Below are positions 8,063 through 15,402 of a stretch of DNA of 22,761 nucleotides, in pieces (the first letter of the stretch is position 1; the number at the start of each line of letters is the position of its first letter). Under the pieces are notes generated by a model. The model saw only the letters and a program-made list of their open reading frames with translations. It ran no database searches and was not told the DNA's origin. The stretch spans positions 1 through 22,761 of the IMG/VR virus record IMGVR_UViG_3300042695_000005; one strand, 5' to 3'. Made by a program: the position numbers and the translations under genes. Source of the DNA: a virus.

Positions 8063-8952
8063 CAGCATATAGACAGTACAAAAAAGGTGTAGATTTACTA
8101 CACATGGGGCATTTCCAAGCTGGATTTCGCCTATTTGAGTTCCGTTGGCATCCTTTGGTGATGCAGGCAACTGGTGAAAACTGGCAAAAATGGATAAAAG
8201 CACCCAAATGGGATGGTGAAAGGCTTATTGGTAAGCACATTACTGTCCAAATGGAACAGGGATATGGCGATATTATCCAATTTGCACGATTTTTACCTAT
8301 GCTCAAGGCTTGGGGAGCTAAGACTTTAAGTGTTATGTGCCATGAATCCATGATGCAGCTACTTGGAACGATGGATTGCATAGATTACATTTCTTGCTCT
8401 AAGACAGCAGGCCCACCATTAGAAGCAGATTACTGGATTGGGTCTATGTCCTTACCCCATTTTGCGACTTATGCACCCCCTTTTGTCAAACAATCCTTTC
8501 CTGTTACAACCCAAAAGATTGTTGGCTCTGAAGGGTATTTTGAGGCTAGACCATCCAATATTGAACGCAAAGTAGGGGTAAATTGGTCTGCATCTAATGG
8601 CCCATTGCACTACACCAAGTCAATTCCCCTAGAAACCATGCGAGAACTGGTTGGTGATGATATTTACTCACTCCATATAGAACTAGACGATGTGTTTGAC
8701 CCATTACCTAATGACGGATGGAAAAAGAACTTTTACAAGACTGCCTGCCACATGAAGGCGATGAAAGCAGTAGTAGCACCTGATACTGCCACCGCACATT
8801 TAGCTGGTGCATTAGGTGTAAAGTGCTTTTTATTGCTGCCAGACCATGATTACATCTGTTGGCGTTGGAAAAACGCAACATGGTACGATTCAGTAGTAAC
8901 CCTTAGAAAAGAAGAATGGCATTTATTACCTTCATTATTGGAGAACCTATGA
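8059..8952 (+). CDS. TPR/GT9-like glycosyltransferase encoded by the phage
   Basis: This 297-residue protein matches the pattern of tetratricopeptide proteins fused to a heptosyltransferase-like (GT9, GT-B fold) domain. Residues 3-32 form one TPR-like helix pair ('YKKGVDLLHMGHFQAGFRLFEFRW'-type, with the final W). The catalytic part shows EQGYGDIIQFARFLP (66-80), VGVNWSA (162-168) and a nucleotide-sugar-binding motif PDTATAHLAGALG (241-253), followed by the 'LLLPDHDYICWRW' region usual for the family. Bacterial relatives carry many TPRs; this copy keeps about one. There is no membrane segment, so it acts in the cytosol. Possible targets are virion proteins or host surface glycans; the sequence does not say which. 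A stop codon lies just upstream in frame, so ATG 8059 is the first ATG. Its stop overlaps the next ATG. Confidence 0.82.
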   Translation: MTAYRQYKKGVDLLHMGHFQAGFRLFEFRWHPLVMQATGENWQKWIKAPKWDGERLIGKHITVQMEQGYGDIIQFARFLPMLKAWGAKTLSVMCHESMMQLLGTMDCIDYISCSKTAGPPLEADYWIGSMSLPHFATYAPPFVKQSFPVTTQKIVGSEGYFEARPSNIERKVGVNWSASNGPLHYTKSIPLETMRELVGDDIYSLHIELDDVFDPLPNDGWKKNFYKTACHMKAMKAVVAPDTATAHLAGALGVKCFLLLPDHDYICWRWKNATWYDSVVTLRKEEWHLLPSLLENL

Positions 8953-9326
8953 TTTGCCCTAAATGCGGATATTCCAAAGGAAACCATGTTGAAGCCAAAC
9001 AAACGGATGAGGAATTTTTCCTAGAATGGTGGACACCTACTATTGGCTTAGAAGCCGCCAAAGCATCGTGGCTTGATAAAGTAGCCATGAAGTCTAGGGT
9101 AGCCCCTATGGTAATGCCTGACATTGCAGGACACATTAGCATGGCTGATGGTACATGGGTAGGCAGCCGATCCGCACACCGTGAGAACCTAAAGCGTAAT
9201 AACTGCGTGGAAATAGGCGATGCTGTGCCAATGCAGCAAAAAGCCCCTGAAATTAGCCGCAAAGATCAAGAAGCCCGTAAACGGCAGATTGCTGAAATTA
9301 CTTATTCCAAACTTAACTACAGGTAA
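8949..9326 (+). CDS. Small CxxC protein, conserved phage type, unknown function
   Basis: A 125-residue protein starting MICPKCGYSKGNH. I chose ATG 8949 over an in-frame ATG at 8916 because TTGGAG (8938-8943) sits 5 bases upstream and the ATGA overlap with the glycosyltransferase stop is typical of this genome. Only one CxxC pair (residues 3-6) and one later cysteine are visible, so a complete zinc ribbon would require dimerisation. The C-terminal half, with 'PDIAGHISMADGTWVGSRSAHRE' split by my reading into a strand and 'SRSAHRENLKRNNCVEIGD', resembles a small protein found just before scaffold/capsid genes in many podoviruses. Its role there is unknown. Confidence 0.75.
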   Translation: MICPKCGYSKGNHVEAKQTDEEFFLEWWTPTIGLEAAKASWLDKVAMKSRVAPMVMPDIAGHISMADGTWVGSRSAHRENLKRNNCVEIGDAVPMQQKAPEISRKDQEARKRQIAEITYSKLNYR

Positions 9327-9330
9327 AACT

Positions 9331-10419
9331 ATGTCAGATGACCGCAGAGAATTACTAGAAGCAGCCTTAGACCAAGCCGAAGATGGCACTTTAGAAGCCC
9401 CTATTGAAAAGGAGATTGAAGTAAATGACGATCCAATCCAAGCCGAAAACGCCAACGAAGAAAGTGGCAGCGAAGAAATTAGTCGTGACGAAAAAGGTCG
9501 CTTCAAAAGCCAAGAAGCCAATACCGAGCAGGATTCCGCTGAAGAATCTGACATGGTGGGACAAGCTAGTGATGTTTCTGACGAGGAAATAAAACGCCCT
9601 ACTACTTGGAAAAAAGAGTATGTCGAGGTATGGAACAAGATGCAGGAAGGCAAACCGTTAGATAAAGCGGAGTTTGCTAAGTTTGCTGAATATGCAAACC
9701 AACGGGAATCCGAGTACAAAAAAGGTGTTTCTGCCTACAAAGCAGAAGCCGACAATGCACGGCAACTTACGGAAGCGATTGGCCCTTACATTCCTGAACT
9801 GCAAGCACAAGGTATTCATCCCGTTGCTTGGATCAACAATCTAGGTCGGGCGCACATGATTTTAAGCAAAGCACCATATCAAGAGAAGGTGCAGATGTTC
9901 CATAGACTTGCACAAGATTATGGAATACAATTAAATCAAGACGCAGTTCAGATGCCTGAACAAGCGTATGTAGATCCGTATCAGCAACAGTTAATGCAAC
10001 AACTTCAAGCTACACAGCAACAAGTTTATCAACTGTCAGCGATACGGGAGCAAGAAGAAAATGCTCGATTGAGCCAAGAAATCAATCGGGTAAGTAGTGA
10101 CAGAGAGCGGTTTCCGCACTTTGACATGGTACGGGAAGATATGGCTCAACTACTTGAGCGAGGTTTAGCCCCAAACCTAGAAACGGCTTATGCCAAAGCG
10201 GTGCGTATGAATGACGAAGCGTACAAACTAGAGCAAGATAAACTCTTGAAATCAGTTGGTTCACAAGCGTCTAAGGCACAGCAAGTAGCTAAAGCTAAAG
10301 CAACTGCTGTTAGTCCACGATCCGTTACTCCTAGCGGTCAAGTGAAAAGCACAGATGCAAAGGATAGACGATCCTTGCTGATGGCTAATTTAGCCGATGC
10401 AGAGGGTGGTCGGGTTTAA
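9331..10419 (+). CDS. Capsid scaffolding protein
   Basis: This 362-residue protein directly precedes the major capsid gene. The first 75 residues are strongly acidic, followed by 'RDEKGRFKS', helical regions, a Gln-rich coiled coil about 210-255 ('YQQQLMQQLQATQQQVYQL'), and a basic Lys/Ala-rich C-terminus (about 315-350) that would bind the capsid protein. Acidic helical proteins with basic tails in this position are phage scaffolds; they shape the procapsid and are lost on packaging. I chose ATG 9331 (AGG at 9321-9323, 7 bases upstream) rather than an in-frame ATG at 9220, which would add 37 basic residues inside the preceding gene. No protease motif is visible. Confidence 0.82.
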   Translation: MSDDRRELLEAALDQAEDGTLEAPIEKEIEVNDDPIQAENANEESGSEEISRDEKGRFKSQEANTEQDSAEESDMVGQASDVSDEEIKRPTTWKKEYVEVWNKMQEGKPLDKAEFAKFAEYANQRESEYKKGVSAYKAEADNARQLTEAIGPYIPELQAQGIHPVAWINNLGRAHMILSKAPYQEKVQMFHRLAQDYGIQLNQDAVQMPEQAYVDPYQQQLMQQLQATQQQVYQLSAIREQEENARLSQEINRVSSDRERFPHFDMVREDMAQLLERGLAPNLETAYAKAVRMNDEAYKLEQDKLLKSVGSQASKAQQVAKAKATAVSPRSVTPSGQVKSTDAKDRRSLLMANLADAEGGRV

Positions 10420-10430
10420 CTTAATCTAAT

Positions 10431-10445
10431 AAAGGAAATATCATG
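10431..10445 (+). promoter_or_regulatory. Ribosome binding site of the major capsid gene
   Basis: AAAGGA (10431-10436) lies 6 bases before ATG 10443. The context AATAAAGGAAATATCATGGCAT is almost repeated before the next gene (11439-11459), suggesting a duplicated high-output initiation region for the two most abundant head proteins. Confidence 0.75.
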
Positions 10446-11426
10446 GCATTCGCAAATAGCGCAATCACCGATATTATCGCTACCACCATTCAAAGTCGTA
10501 GCGGAGTATTGGCAGATAACTTGACACAAAACAATGCAATTCTTCAGCGTCTTAACTCCAAAGGGAATGTACGGCCTTTTTCAGGCGGTAATGTAATCCT
10601 TGAGGAAATTATGTACAACGATCCAGCGACTAACAATGCTAATAGCTATAGCGGCTATGAAGTATTGAATATTACGCCTGATAGCCCTATCTCTGCGGCT
10701 CAGTTCAGCATTACTCAGTATGCTGATTCTGTGACAATGAGCGGTCTAGAAATGTTGCAAAACAGCAGCAAAGAAGCAATCATTGACCTTTTAGATGGTC
10801 GTATGCAAGTTTCTGAAGCCCGTCTGTTGAACCGCATTTCGGGTGACTTGTATGGTGACGGAACTGGTAACGGTGGTAAGAACATTACTGGATTGGCCGC
10901 TGCCGTTTCAACTTCACCAAACTCAGGCACATACGGTGGAATTAACCGTGCAAACTGGGAATTTTGGCGTAACCAAGCAACTACTGGTGCTAACGATGCT
11001 GCAACAATCCAAGCTGCTATGACAACTGCTGCTATCAAATCTGTTCGTGGTAATGATAAGGTTGACCTTATTATTGCTGGTAACACTTTGTATCAGCGTT
11101 ATGTAGCTTCTTTGCAAGCAATTCAGCGTATTGCTGGTGTAGACGAAGGTGCAGCAGGTTTCGCATCACTCAAGTTCTACGGTGGCGGTATGTCTGCTGA
11201 TGTGGTACTGGGTGGTGGTATTGGCGCACAAGAGAACGCATTGTATATGTACCTCTTGAACACCGATTACATCTTCTTCCGACCACACAAAGAGCGTAAT
11301 TTCGTTCCTATTGGTGGTGAGCGTCAGTCGATTAACCAAGATGCAATCGTGAAGCTGTATGGTTGGGCCGGCAATTTAACCTGCTCCAACGCTTCATTGC
11401 AGGGCATTTTGACTGGTTCAGCTTAA
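10443..11426 (+). CDS. Major capsid protein (HK97-fold type)
   Basis: This 327-residue protein follows the scaffold and has a strong ribosome binding site. It begins MAFANSAITDIIATTIQSRS, contains an E-loop-like region around 'NVRPFSGGNVILEE' (42-55), the motif TYGGINRANWEFWR (163-176) seen in one lineage of HK97-fold capsid proteins, and a C-terminal domain with 'YIFFRPHKERNFVPIG' near 275-291. It assembles into the icosahedral shell. Length is in the usual range. No N-terminal prohead-protease delta domain is apparent, consistent with a separate scaffold. The next gene, a probable decoration protein, follows after 27 bases with a near-copy of the same initiation region. Confidence 0.9.
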   Translation: MAFANSAITDIIATTIQSRSGVLADNLTQNNAILQRLNSKGNVRPFSGGNVILEEIMYNDPATNNANSYSGYEVLNITPDSPISAAQFSITQYADSVTMSGLEMLQNSSKEAIIDLLDGRMQVSEARLLNRISGDLYGDGTGNGGKNITGLAAAVSTSPNSGTYGGINRANWEFWRNQATTGANDAATIQAAMTTAAIKSVRGNDKVDLIIAGNTLYQRYVASLQAIQRIAGVDEGAAGFASLKFYGGGMSADVVLGGGIGAQENALYMYLLNTDYIFFRPHKERNFVPIGGERQSINQDAIVKLYGWAGNLTCSNASLQGILTGSA

Positions 11427-11440
11427 TCAACCGACTAAAT

Positions 11441-11456
11441 AAAGGAAATTATCATG
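11441..11456 (+). promoter_or_regulatory. Ribosome binding site of the decoration-type gene
   Basis: AAAGGA (11441-11446) is 7 bases before ATG 11454 and the surroundings copy those of the capsid gene, including the ATGGCAT start. High translation is expected. Confidence 0.75.
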
Positions 11457-11750
11457 GCATATTCAACTCTCCCCATCGCTGGGATTAATTTAGACAGCAT
11501 CCAGTCTGCAGCCGACATCGCAGCTTACGGTGAGCCAGTAGACTTTGGCCCACTTGGCACACAAACTTTCGCTTCTGATGGTTTGCGTTATGTTTGGGCT
11601 GAAGCTGCTGCTACTATTGCCCCAAGCACGACTGTTTGCAACATCGACACAACAGCCTTTACTGTTGCCGCTACTGGTGGAGCTTATATCTCCCCAGCAG
11701 TTTCAATGGTTTCAGGTGACTACGGTTGGTTTGGCAAGGCTAGTGTTTAA
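11454..11750 (+). CDS. Probable capsid decoration/cement protein
   Basis: A 98-residue protein immediately after the major capsid gene and before a terminator. It is small, beta-rich and Ala/Thr-rich, without cysteine pairs or membrane segments, and has the 'SDGLRYVWAEAAATIAPSTTVC' style seen in head decoration proteins, cut here at the cysteine. Such proteins sit on the capsid surface and stabilise it against internal pressure. Position, size, strong ribosome binding site and the shared terminator with the capsid gene all suggest an abundant head protein. A direct family match cannot be shown by eye, so the role is a good inference rather than proven. Confidence 0.65.
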   Translation: MAYSTLPIAGINLDSIQSAADIAAYGEPVDFGPLGTQTFASDGLRYVWAEAAATIAPSTTVCNIDTTAFTVAATGGAYISPAVSMVSGDYGWFGKASV

Positions 11751-11772
11751 TAGCAAAATGTAGTAAAAACAG

Positions 11773-11801
11773 GGGGTTACCTTAATCGGTAGCCCCTTTT
11801 T
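11773..11801 (+). terminator. Rho-independent terminator after the head genes
   Basis: GGGGTTACC (11773-11781) pairs with GGTAGCCCC (11788-11796) as a 9-bp stem with one G-T wobble and a 6-base loop TTAATC, followed by five T and then CCTTTT. It is the only clear intrinsic terminator in the window and would separate the abundant head messages from the tail genes or reduce read-through. Confidence 0.88.
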
Positions 11802-11836
11802 CCTTTTAACAACCTAATACCTTAGGAGAATTAAAA

Positions 11837-12487
11837 ATGGCTTTACCTTCAGATACACAAGGAGCAGATTCACGCCTACAAGTACGCTTTTACAAGAAAT
11901 CCGTACAACAAGAGCAGGAATCAATAGACGCTGGCAGACCAATTTACAAAGACTTTGACTTTGTACATATCTGCGTTGCTGGCGATACCCTAACCGAAAT
12001 CGACACTTATGCGTTGCAAAACCATAAGCAGCGTTTCCCTATTCAATGGGCTAATTACATGAATAGACAGGGAGCGCATGATGAGGAAGTGGTTGGAACG
12101 CCTTTAACGGAATGGCCTTTAGTATCAAAAAGCCAAGCCGAAGAATTAAGGGCAATTAAGTTCCAAACGGTAGAATCTATTGCACACGCTTCAGATCAAC
12201 AGTTACAGCGTATGGGCATGATTGCAGGTATGTCACCTTATGCGTTCCGTGACAAGGCAAAGGCATTTTTAAATCTAGCGACAACGGCAGCGGAAACCGA
12301 TAAGCGTGAACATGAAATTAACGCTTTGAAGGAAGAACTTGCCAAAAAGGAACTAGAAACTGCTAAAATAAAAGCAGAAACAGATGCGAAGTTAGCCTTA
12401 ATGCAAGAGCAAATGGCTACTATACTTGCTGCTGTTGGTGAAAAGAAACCCCGTAAACAGAAAACGGTAGCCACAGAGGAAGCCTAA
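11837..12487 (+). CDS. Conserved phage virion-region protein with C-terminal coiled coil
   Basis: A 216-residue protein recognised only as a type often found between capsid and tail-adaptor genes. The N-terminal half has 'RLQVRFYKKSV' and 'GRPIYKDFDFVHICVAGD' (about 13-52), then a 'VGTPLTEWPLVSKSQAEEL' stretch (86-104) leading into a helix-hairpin-helix-like region about 105-150 (ELRAIKFQTVESIA...RMGMIAGMSPYAF), and a Lys/Glu/Ala coiled coil about 155-200. The end is basic (KKPRKQK). Function is unknown; a structural or head-completion role is suggested by position. AGGAGA (11823-11828) precedes the ATG. The next gene starts directly at 12488 after the TAA. Confidence 0.75.
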   Translation: MALPSDTQGADSRLQVRFYKKSVQQEQESIDAGRPIYKDFDFVHICVAGDTLTEIDTYALQNHKQRFPIQWANYMNRQGAHDEEVVGTPLTEWPLVSKSQAEELRAIKFQTVESIAHASDQQLQRMGMIAGMSPYAFRDKAKAFLNLATTAAETDKREHEINALKEELAKKELETAKIKAETDAKLALMQEQMATILAAVGEKKPRKQKTVATEEA

Positions 12488-13390
12488 ATGTCATCCAACC
12501 TACTCCAATTAGTCCAGCAAGTTACCGCTGAACTTAACCTTGCCGTACCGACCTATGTGGTTGGTAACACTAGCCAAGATGTGCAACAAATTCTTGCGTT
12601 AATGAATCGTGCTGGATATGACCTTATTAAAGAGCATAATTGGCAAGCATTGGAGTTGGAGTACCGTTTCTACACAACAGCAATAACCACAACTGGTGAC
12701 ACTATTGCCAACACTTACGATCTATTAAATGTTGGTGATGTCACAGGTTTGGACAATACCTACTCTATTGTAGGCACAGCTATTCCCCAAGATACCTATG
12801 TAGAATCGGTTACAGGATCAACAGTAACAACCAGTCAGTTAGCTTCTTCAACTTCTATAGGCGGCACGGTTACTTTTAGCAAGACCAAGTATCCGTTGCC
12901 ACCTGATTACGAAACCGTTACAGACAATACCCATTGGGATAAGACAAAACATTGGCAAATGTTAGGCCCTGTTGATGCCCAGCAATGGCAATGGCTTAAA
13001 TCAGGCTATATTTCGACTGGCCCACGGGTTCGTTGGCGTATTCTTGGCGATGAATTTCAAATTTGGCCGCCTTACAACACCCTTGAATATCTAGGCTTTG
13101 AGTACCGTTCTAAAGGGTTTGTACGCAGCGCAACAGGCGATGTAAAAAATAGCTTTACAGCCGATAGCGACACAACCGTATTAGATGATTCTGTCATTGC
13201 AATCCTGACTAAACTCAAATACTTCCAAATTAAGTCGTTTGACACTACTTCATTGCAGCAGGATTACCAGCGTTATCTCAGCATTGCCAAGGCAAACGAC
13301 AAAGGATCGGCTACATTATCTTTTGCACCGCAACCAAGTGCCGTGCTTATTGGCTGGGCAAACATTCCCGATACTGGCTACGGCAGTTAA
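12488..13390 (+). CDS. Head-tail adaptor, P22 gp4-like tail accessory protein
   Basis: A 300-residue protein with the outline of the gp4/gp11-type adaptor that binds under the portal ring: an N-terminal helical part (about 1-55, 'LMNRAGYDLIKEHNWQALE') followed by 'YPLPPDYETVTDNTHWDKTK', 'WQMLGPVDAQQWQWLKSG' and 'GDEFQIWPP', a characteristic order in this family. About residues 66-132 form a Thr/Ser/Val-rich insert ('VGTAIPQDTYVESVTGSTVTTS'-like, here broken at the 20th residue) resembling a small beta module common in phage proteins. It begins directly after the previous stop and is followed 2 bases later by the nozzle gene, the normal order in P22-like short tails. Confidence 0.82.
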   Translation: MSSNLLQLVQQVTAELNLAVPTYVVGNTSQDVQQILALMNRAGYDLIKEHNWQALELEYRFYTTAITTTGDTIANTYDLLNVGDVTGLDNTYSIVGTAIPQDTYVESVTGSTVTTSQLASSTSIGGTVTFSKTKYPLPPDYETVTDNTHWDKTKHWQMLGPVDAQQWQWLKSGYISTGPRVRWRILGDEFQIWPPYNTLEYLGFEYRSKGFVRSATGDVKNSFTADSDTTVLDDSVIAILTKLKYFQIKSFDTTSLQQDYQRYLSIAKANDKGSATLSFAPQPSAVLIGWANIPDTGYGS

Positions 13391-13392
13391 TC

Positions 13393-15402
13393 ATGGCGGT
13401 AGCTAAACGGTTTTCTGCCAATACGACTTCTGTGCCTTCCCCTATTGGTGGTTGGAACGCTAGGGATTCGCAAGCAAACATGAATCCAATGGATGCTATT
13501 CAGCTTGTAAACTGGTATCCAACACCAACCGATGTAACAATGCGTAAGGGCTGGACACAATTTAGCTTGCTAACAACGCCTACTGGCGCAGTAAGTATTA
13601 GCACAATTACCCGTGTCAGTTTAGTTGCTACGCTTACTACTTCTACAGCACACGGACTTACGACTGGAAAACAAGTCGCTATTTCAGGCTGCACACCTGC
13701 CGAATACAACGGTGTATTTACTATTACCGTAGTTAATAGCACTTCATTTACCTACACAATGGCGGCTGTACCTAGCGGTAGCGCATCAGTAGTCGGTAGC
13801 TATGAAATAGGCATTACGACTGCTGTCAATACTTTGATGAACTATACGGAAATAGGTGGTTACAAGCTATTTGCCGCAGCAGGTGACAAGATATACGAAA
13901 CATCCGTAAACCCTGCGGTTCGTGTATTTACTGGTTTAAATAGCGATAAGTTGCAATCGGTCAATCTTTCTAACACCGCAGGTAAGTTTTTAATAGCCTG
14001 TAACGGGGTTGATCCTGTAAGTATTTATGACGGTACACGCTGGTTTTTTGTAGCTACAACCACAACTGCCCAAACAATTAGCACTATTACAAGGGGCGGT
14101 ACAGGCAATCTGACAGCTACTCTGACTACGGCTGCACCGCATGGGTTGGTAGACGGTAATCGAGTAACTATCTCAGGTGCTACAGAATCCAACTATAACG
14201 GCACTTATGTTATTGATGTAACGGGTGCTTCAACCTTTACTTACACAATGGCTACTGCCCCTACCGCAGATGCTACGGTAGTAGGAACATATACCGTTAT
14301 TGGAATTACAGGGGTTAATTCAAATACATTTATCAATGTCAATTTGTTTAAAAACCGCTTGTATTTCACCCAAAAAGACACTTTAGCTTGCTGGTATTTA
14401 GACCCTGATGCCATTGGTGGCCTTGCTTCTCCCCTTTATTTTGGTGGCATTGCCCGTAATTCAGGCTTTTTGCAAGCAATGGGTACTTGGACACTTGATG
14501 CAGGTCAAGGAGCAGACGATTACGCTGTATTTGTAACCAGTATGGGCGAAATTATTGTTTATAACGGTACTGACCCTGATGATGCAACTACTTGGGCTCT
14601 AAAAGGCGTATGGCAGCTAGGTCAAACCTTTAGCCGCAGGTGCTTTTACAAGTTTGCAGGTGATTTATTGCTATTAACGCAAGACGGATTAGTACCGTTA
14701 GCGTCTGCCCTGCAATCTAGCCGCCTAGACCCCCGTGTAAACCTTACCGATAAAATTTATTTTGCTGTAAGCCAAGCTGCAAGCCTATATAAAGACTTGT
14801 TTGGTTGGCAAATTAATTATTACGCTAGTTCAAATATGCTTATTTTGTCTATTCCTACCAGTACGGGAATGGAACAGTTTGTCATGCACAACATTACAAA
14901 AGCATGGGGCAGGTTTACTGGTATTCAGGGCTATTGCTGGGAAGTATCAGGCGAAGCCGAGATGCACTTTGGCGGTGATGGCTATGTAGGTCTGTTTTAC
15001 GATGGTTATTCAGACAATGGCACAAACATTACTGCTACCGCACAGCAAGCCTACAGCTATTTTGAAAGCCAAGGGCAATTAAAGCGTTTTATGATGGTTA
15101 GACCAATCCTACAGTCTACAGGCGGTGTACCCAATGTCGTATGCGGTCTAAGCGTGGATTTTGACACCCAATCCCAGCTAGGGCAGGTGCAGTTTAACCC
15201 AAGTACCCTTAGTGACGGTGTTTGGGATGCGTCAAAATGGGATAACGCCAACTGGTCAGGTGGCTTAATTACTACTAAAATTTGGCAAGGCGTTACAGGT
15301 TTAGGCTTTGCAGGATCAATTAACTTGAATGTGGCAAGTAGGGGTATTGAACTGCATTGGGCTAGTACCGACTATGTAATGGAGCGTGGGGGCGTACTGT
15401 AA
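13393..15402 (+). CDS. Short-tail nozzle/DNA-stabilisation protein, gp10-like
   Basis: A 669-residue protein starting with 'SPIGGWNARDSQANMNPMD' (16-34) and 'NWYPTPTDVTMRKGW' (40-54), the signature opening of gp10-type nozzle proteins that prolong the tail channel below the adaptor. The rest is mostly beta strand with many aromatic and Gly residues, as expected for a beta-propeller-like fold. Two similar modules interrupt it at residues 69-137 and 229-300. Its C-terminus ('GLGFAGSINLNVASRGIELHW') is compatible with a beta fold. It should seal the tail after packaging and hold or guide fibres. The gene after it begins directly at the stop. Confidence 0.85.
   Translation: MAVAKRFSANTTSVPSPIGGWNARDSQANMNPMDAIQLVNWYPTPTDVTMRKGWTQFSLLTTPTGAVSISTITRVSLVATLTTSTAHGLTTGKQVAISGCTPAEYNGVFTITVVNSTSFTYTMAAVPSGSASVVGSYEIGITTAVNTLMNYTEIGGYKLFAAAGDKIYETSVNPAVRVFTGLNSDKLQSVNLSNTAGKFLIACNGVDPVSIYDGTRWFFVATTTTAQTISTITRGGTGNLTATLTTAAPHGLVDGNRVTISGATESNYNGTYVIDVTGASTFTYTMATAPTADATVVGTYTVIGITGVNSNTFINVNLFKNRLYFTQKDTLACWYLDPDAIGGLASPLYFGGIARNSGFLQAMGTWTLDAGQGADDYAVFVTSMGEIIVYNGTDPDDATTWALKGVWQLGQTFSRRCFYKFAGDLLLLTQDGLVPLASALQSSRLDPRVNLTDKIYFAVSQAASLYKDLFGWQINYYASSNMLILSIPTSTGMEQFVMHNITKAWGRFTGIQGYCWEVSGEAEMHFGGDGYVGLFYDGYSDNGTNITATAQQAYSYFESQGQLKRFMMVRPILQSTGGVPNVVCGLSVDFDTQSQLGQVQFNPSTLSDGVWDASKWDNANWSGGLITTKIWQGVTGLGFAGSINLNVASRGIELHWASTDYVMERGGVL
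13597..13803 (+). repeat. Inserted beta module in nozzle gene, copy 1
   Basis: Encodes residues 69-137, starting ISTITR and containing 'TAHGLTTGKQVAISGCTPAEY', shown here at 20 residues as AHGLTTGKQVAISGCTPAEY, then FTYTMAAVPSGSASVVGSY. It matches the style of a small beta domain (the type annotated UBA_E1_FCCH in phage proteins). Confidence 0.75.
14077..14292 (+). repeat. Inserted beta module in nozzle gene, copy 2
   Basis: Encodes residues 229-300, again starting ISTITR and containing APHGLVDGNRVTISGATESN, then FTYTMATAPTADATVVGTY. The order and spacing of the HGL, SG, YNG and FTYTMA elements match copy 1, so the two arose by duplication or by two insertions of the same module. Confidence 0.75.

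Noticed and set aside
7950-8381. 143-residue minus-strand frame opposite the glycosyltransferase
   Set aside because: The plus strand here encodes clear GT9 motifs with proper coupling; the antisense product has no recognisable pattern.
8916-8948. Upstream ATG for the CxxC protein
   Set aside because: ATG 8949 has TTGGAG 5 bases upstream and the ATGA overlap typical here; the extension is hydrophobic and only mirrors the glycosyltransferase end.
9220-9330. Upstream ATG for the scaffold gene
   Set aside because: It lies within the preceding gene, would add a basic segment to an acidic N-terminus, and ATG 9331 has its own AGG at good distance.
9189-9719. 176-residue minus-strand frame rich in Ser
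   Set aside because: It lies antisense to the scaffold gene's acidic N-terminus; Glu codons read backwards give Ser/Phe. No family likeness or start signal.
11802-11836. Promoter between the terminator and the next gene
   Set aside because: The 35 bases are AT-rich but show no convincing -35/-10 pair; phage-specific promoters cannot be recognised from one copy.
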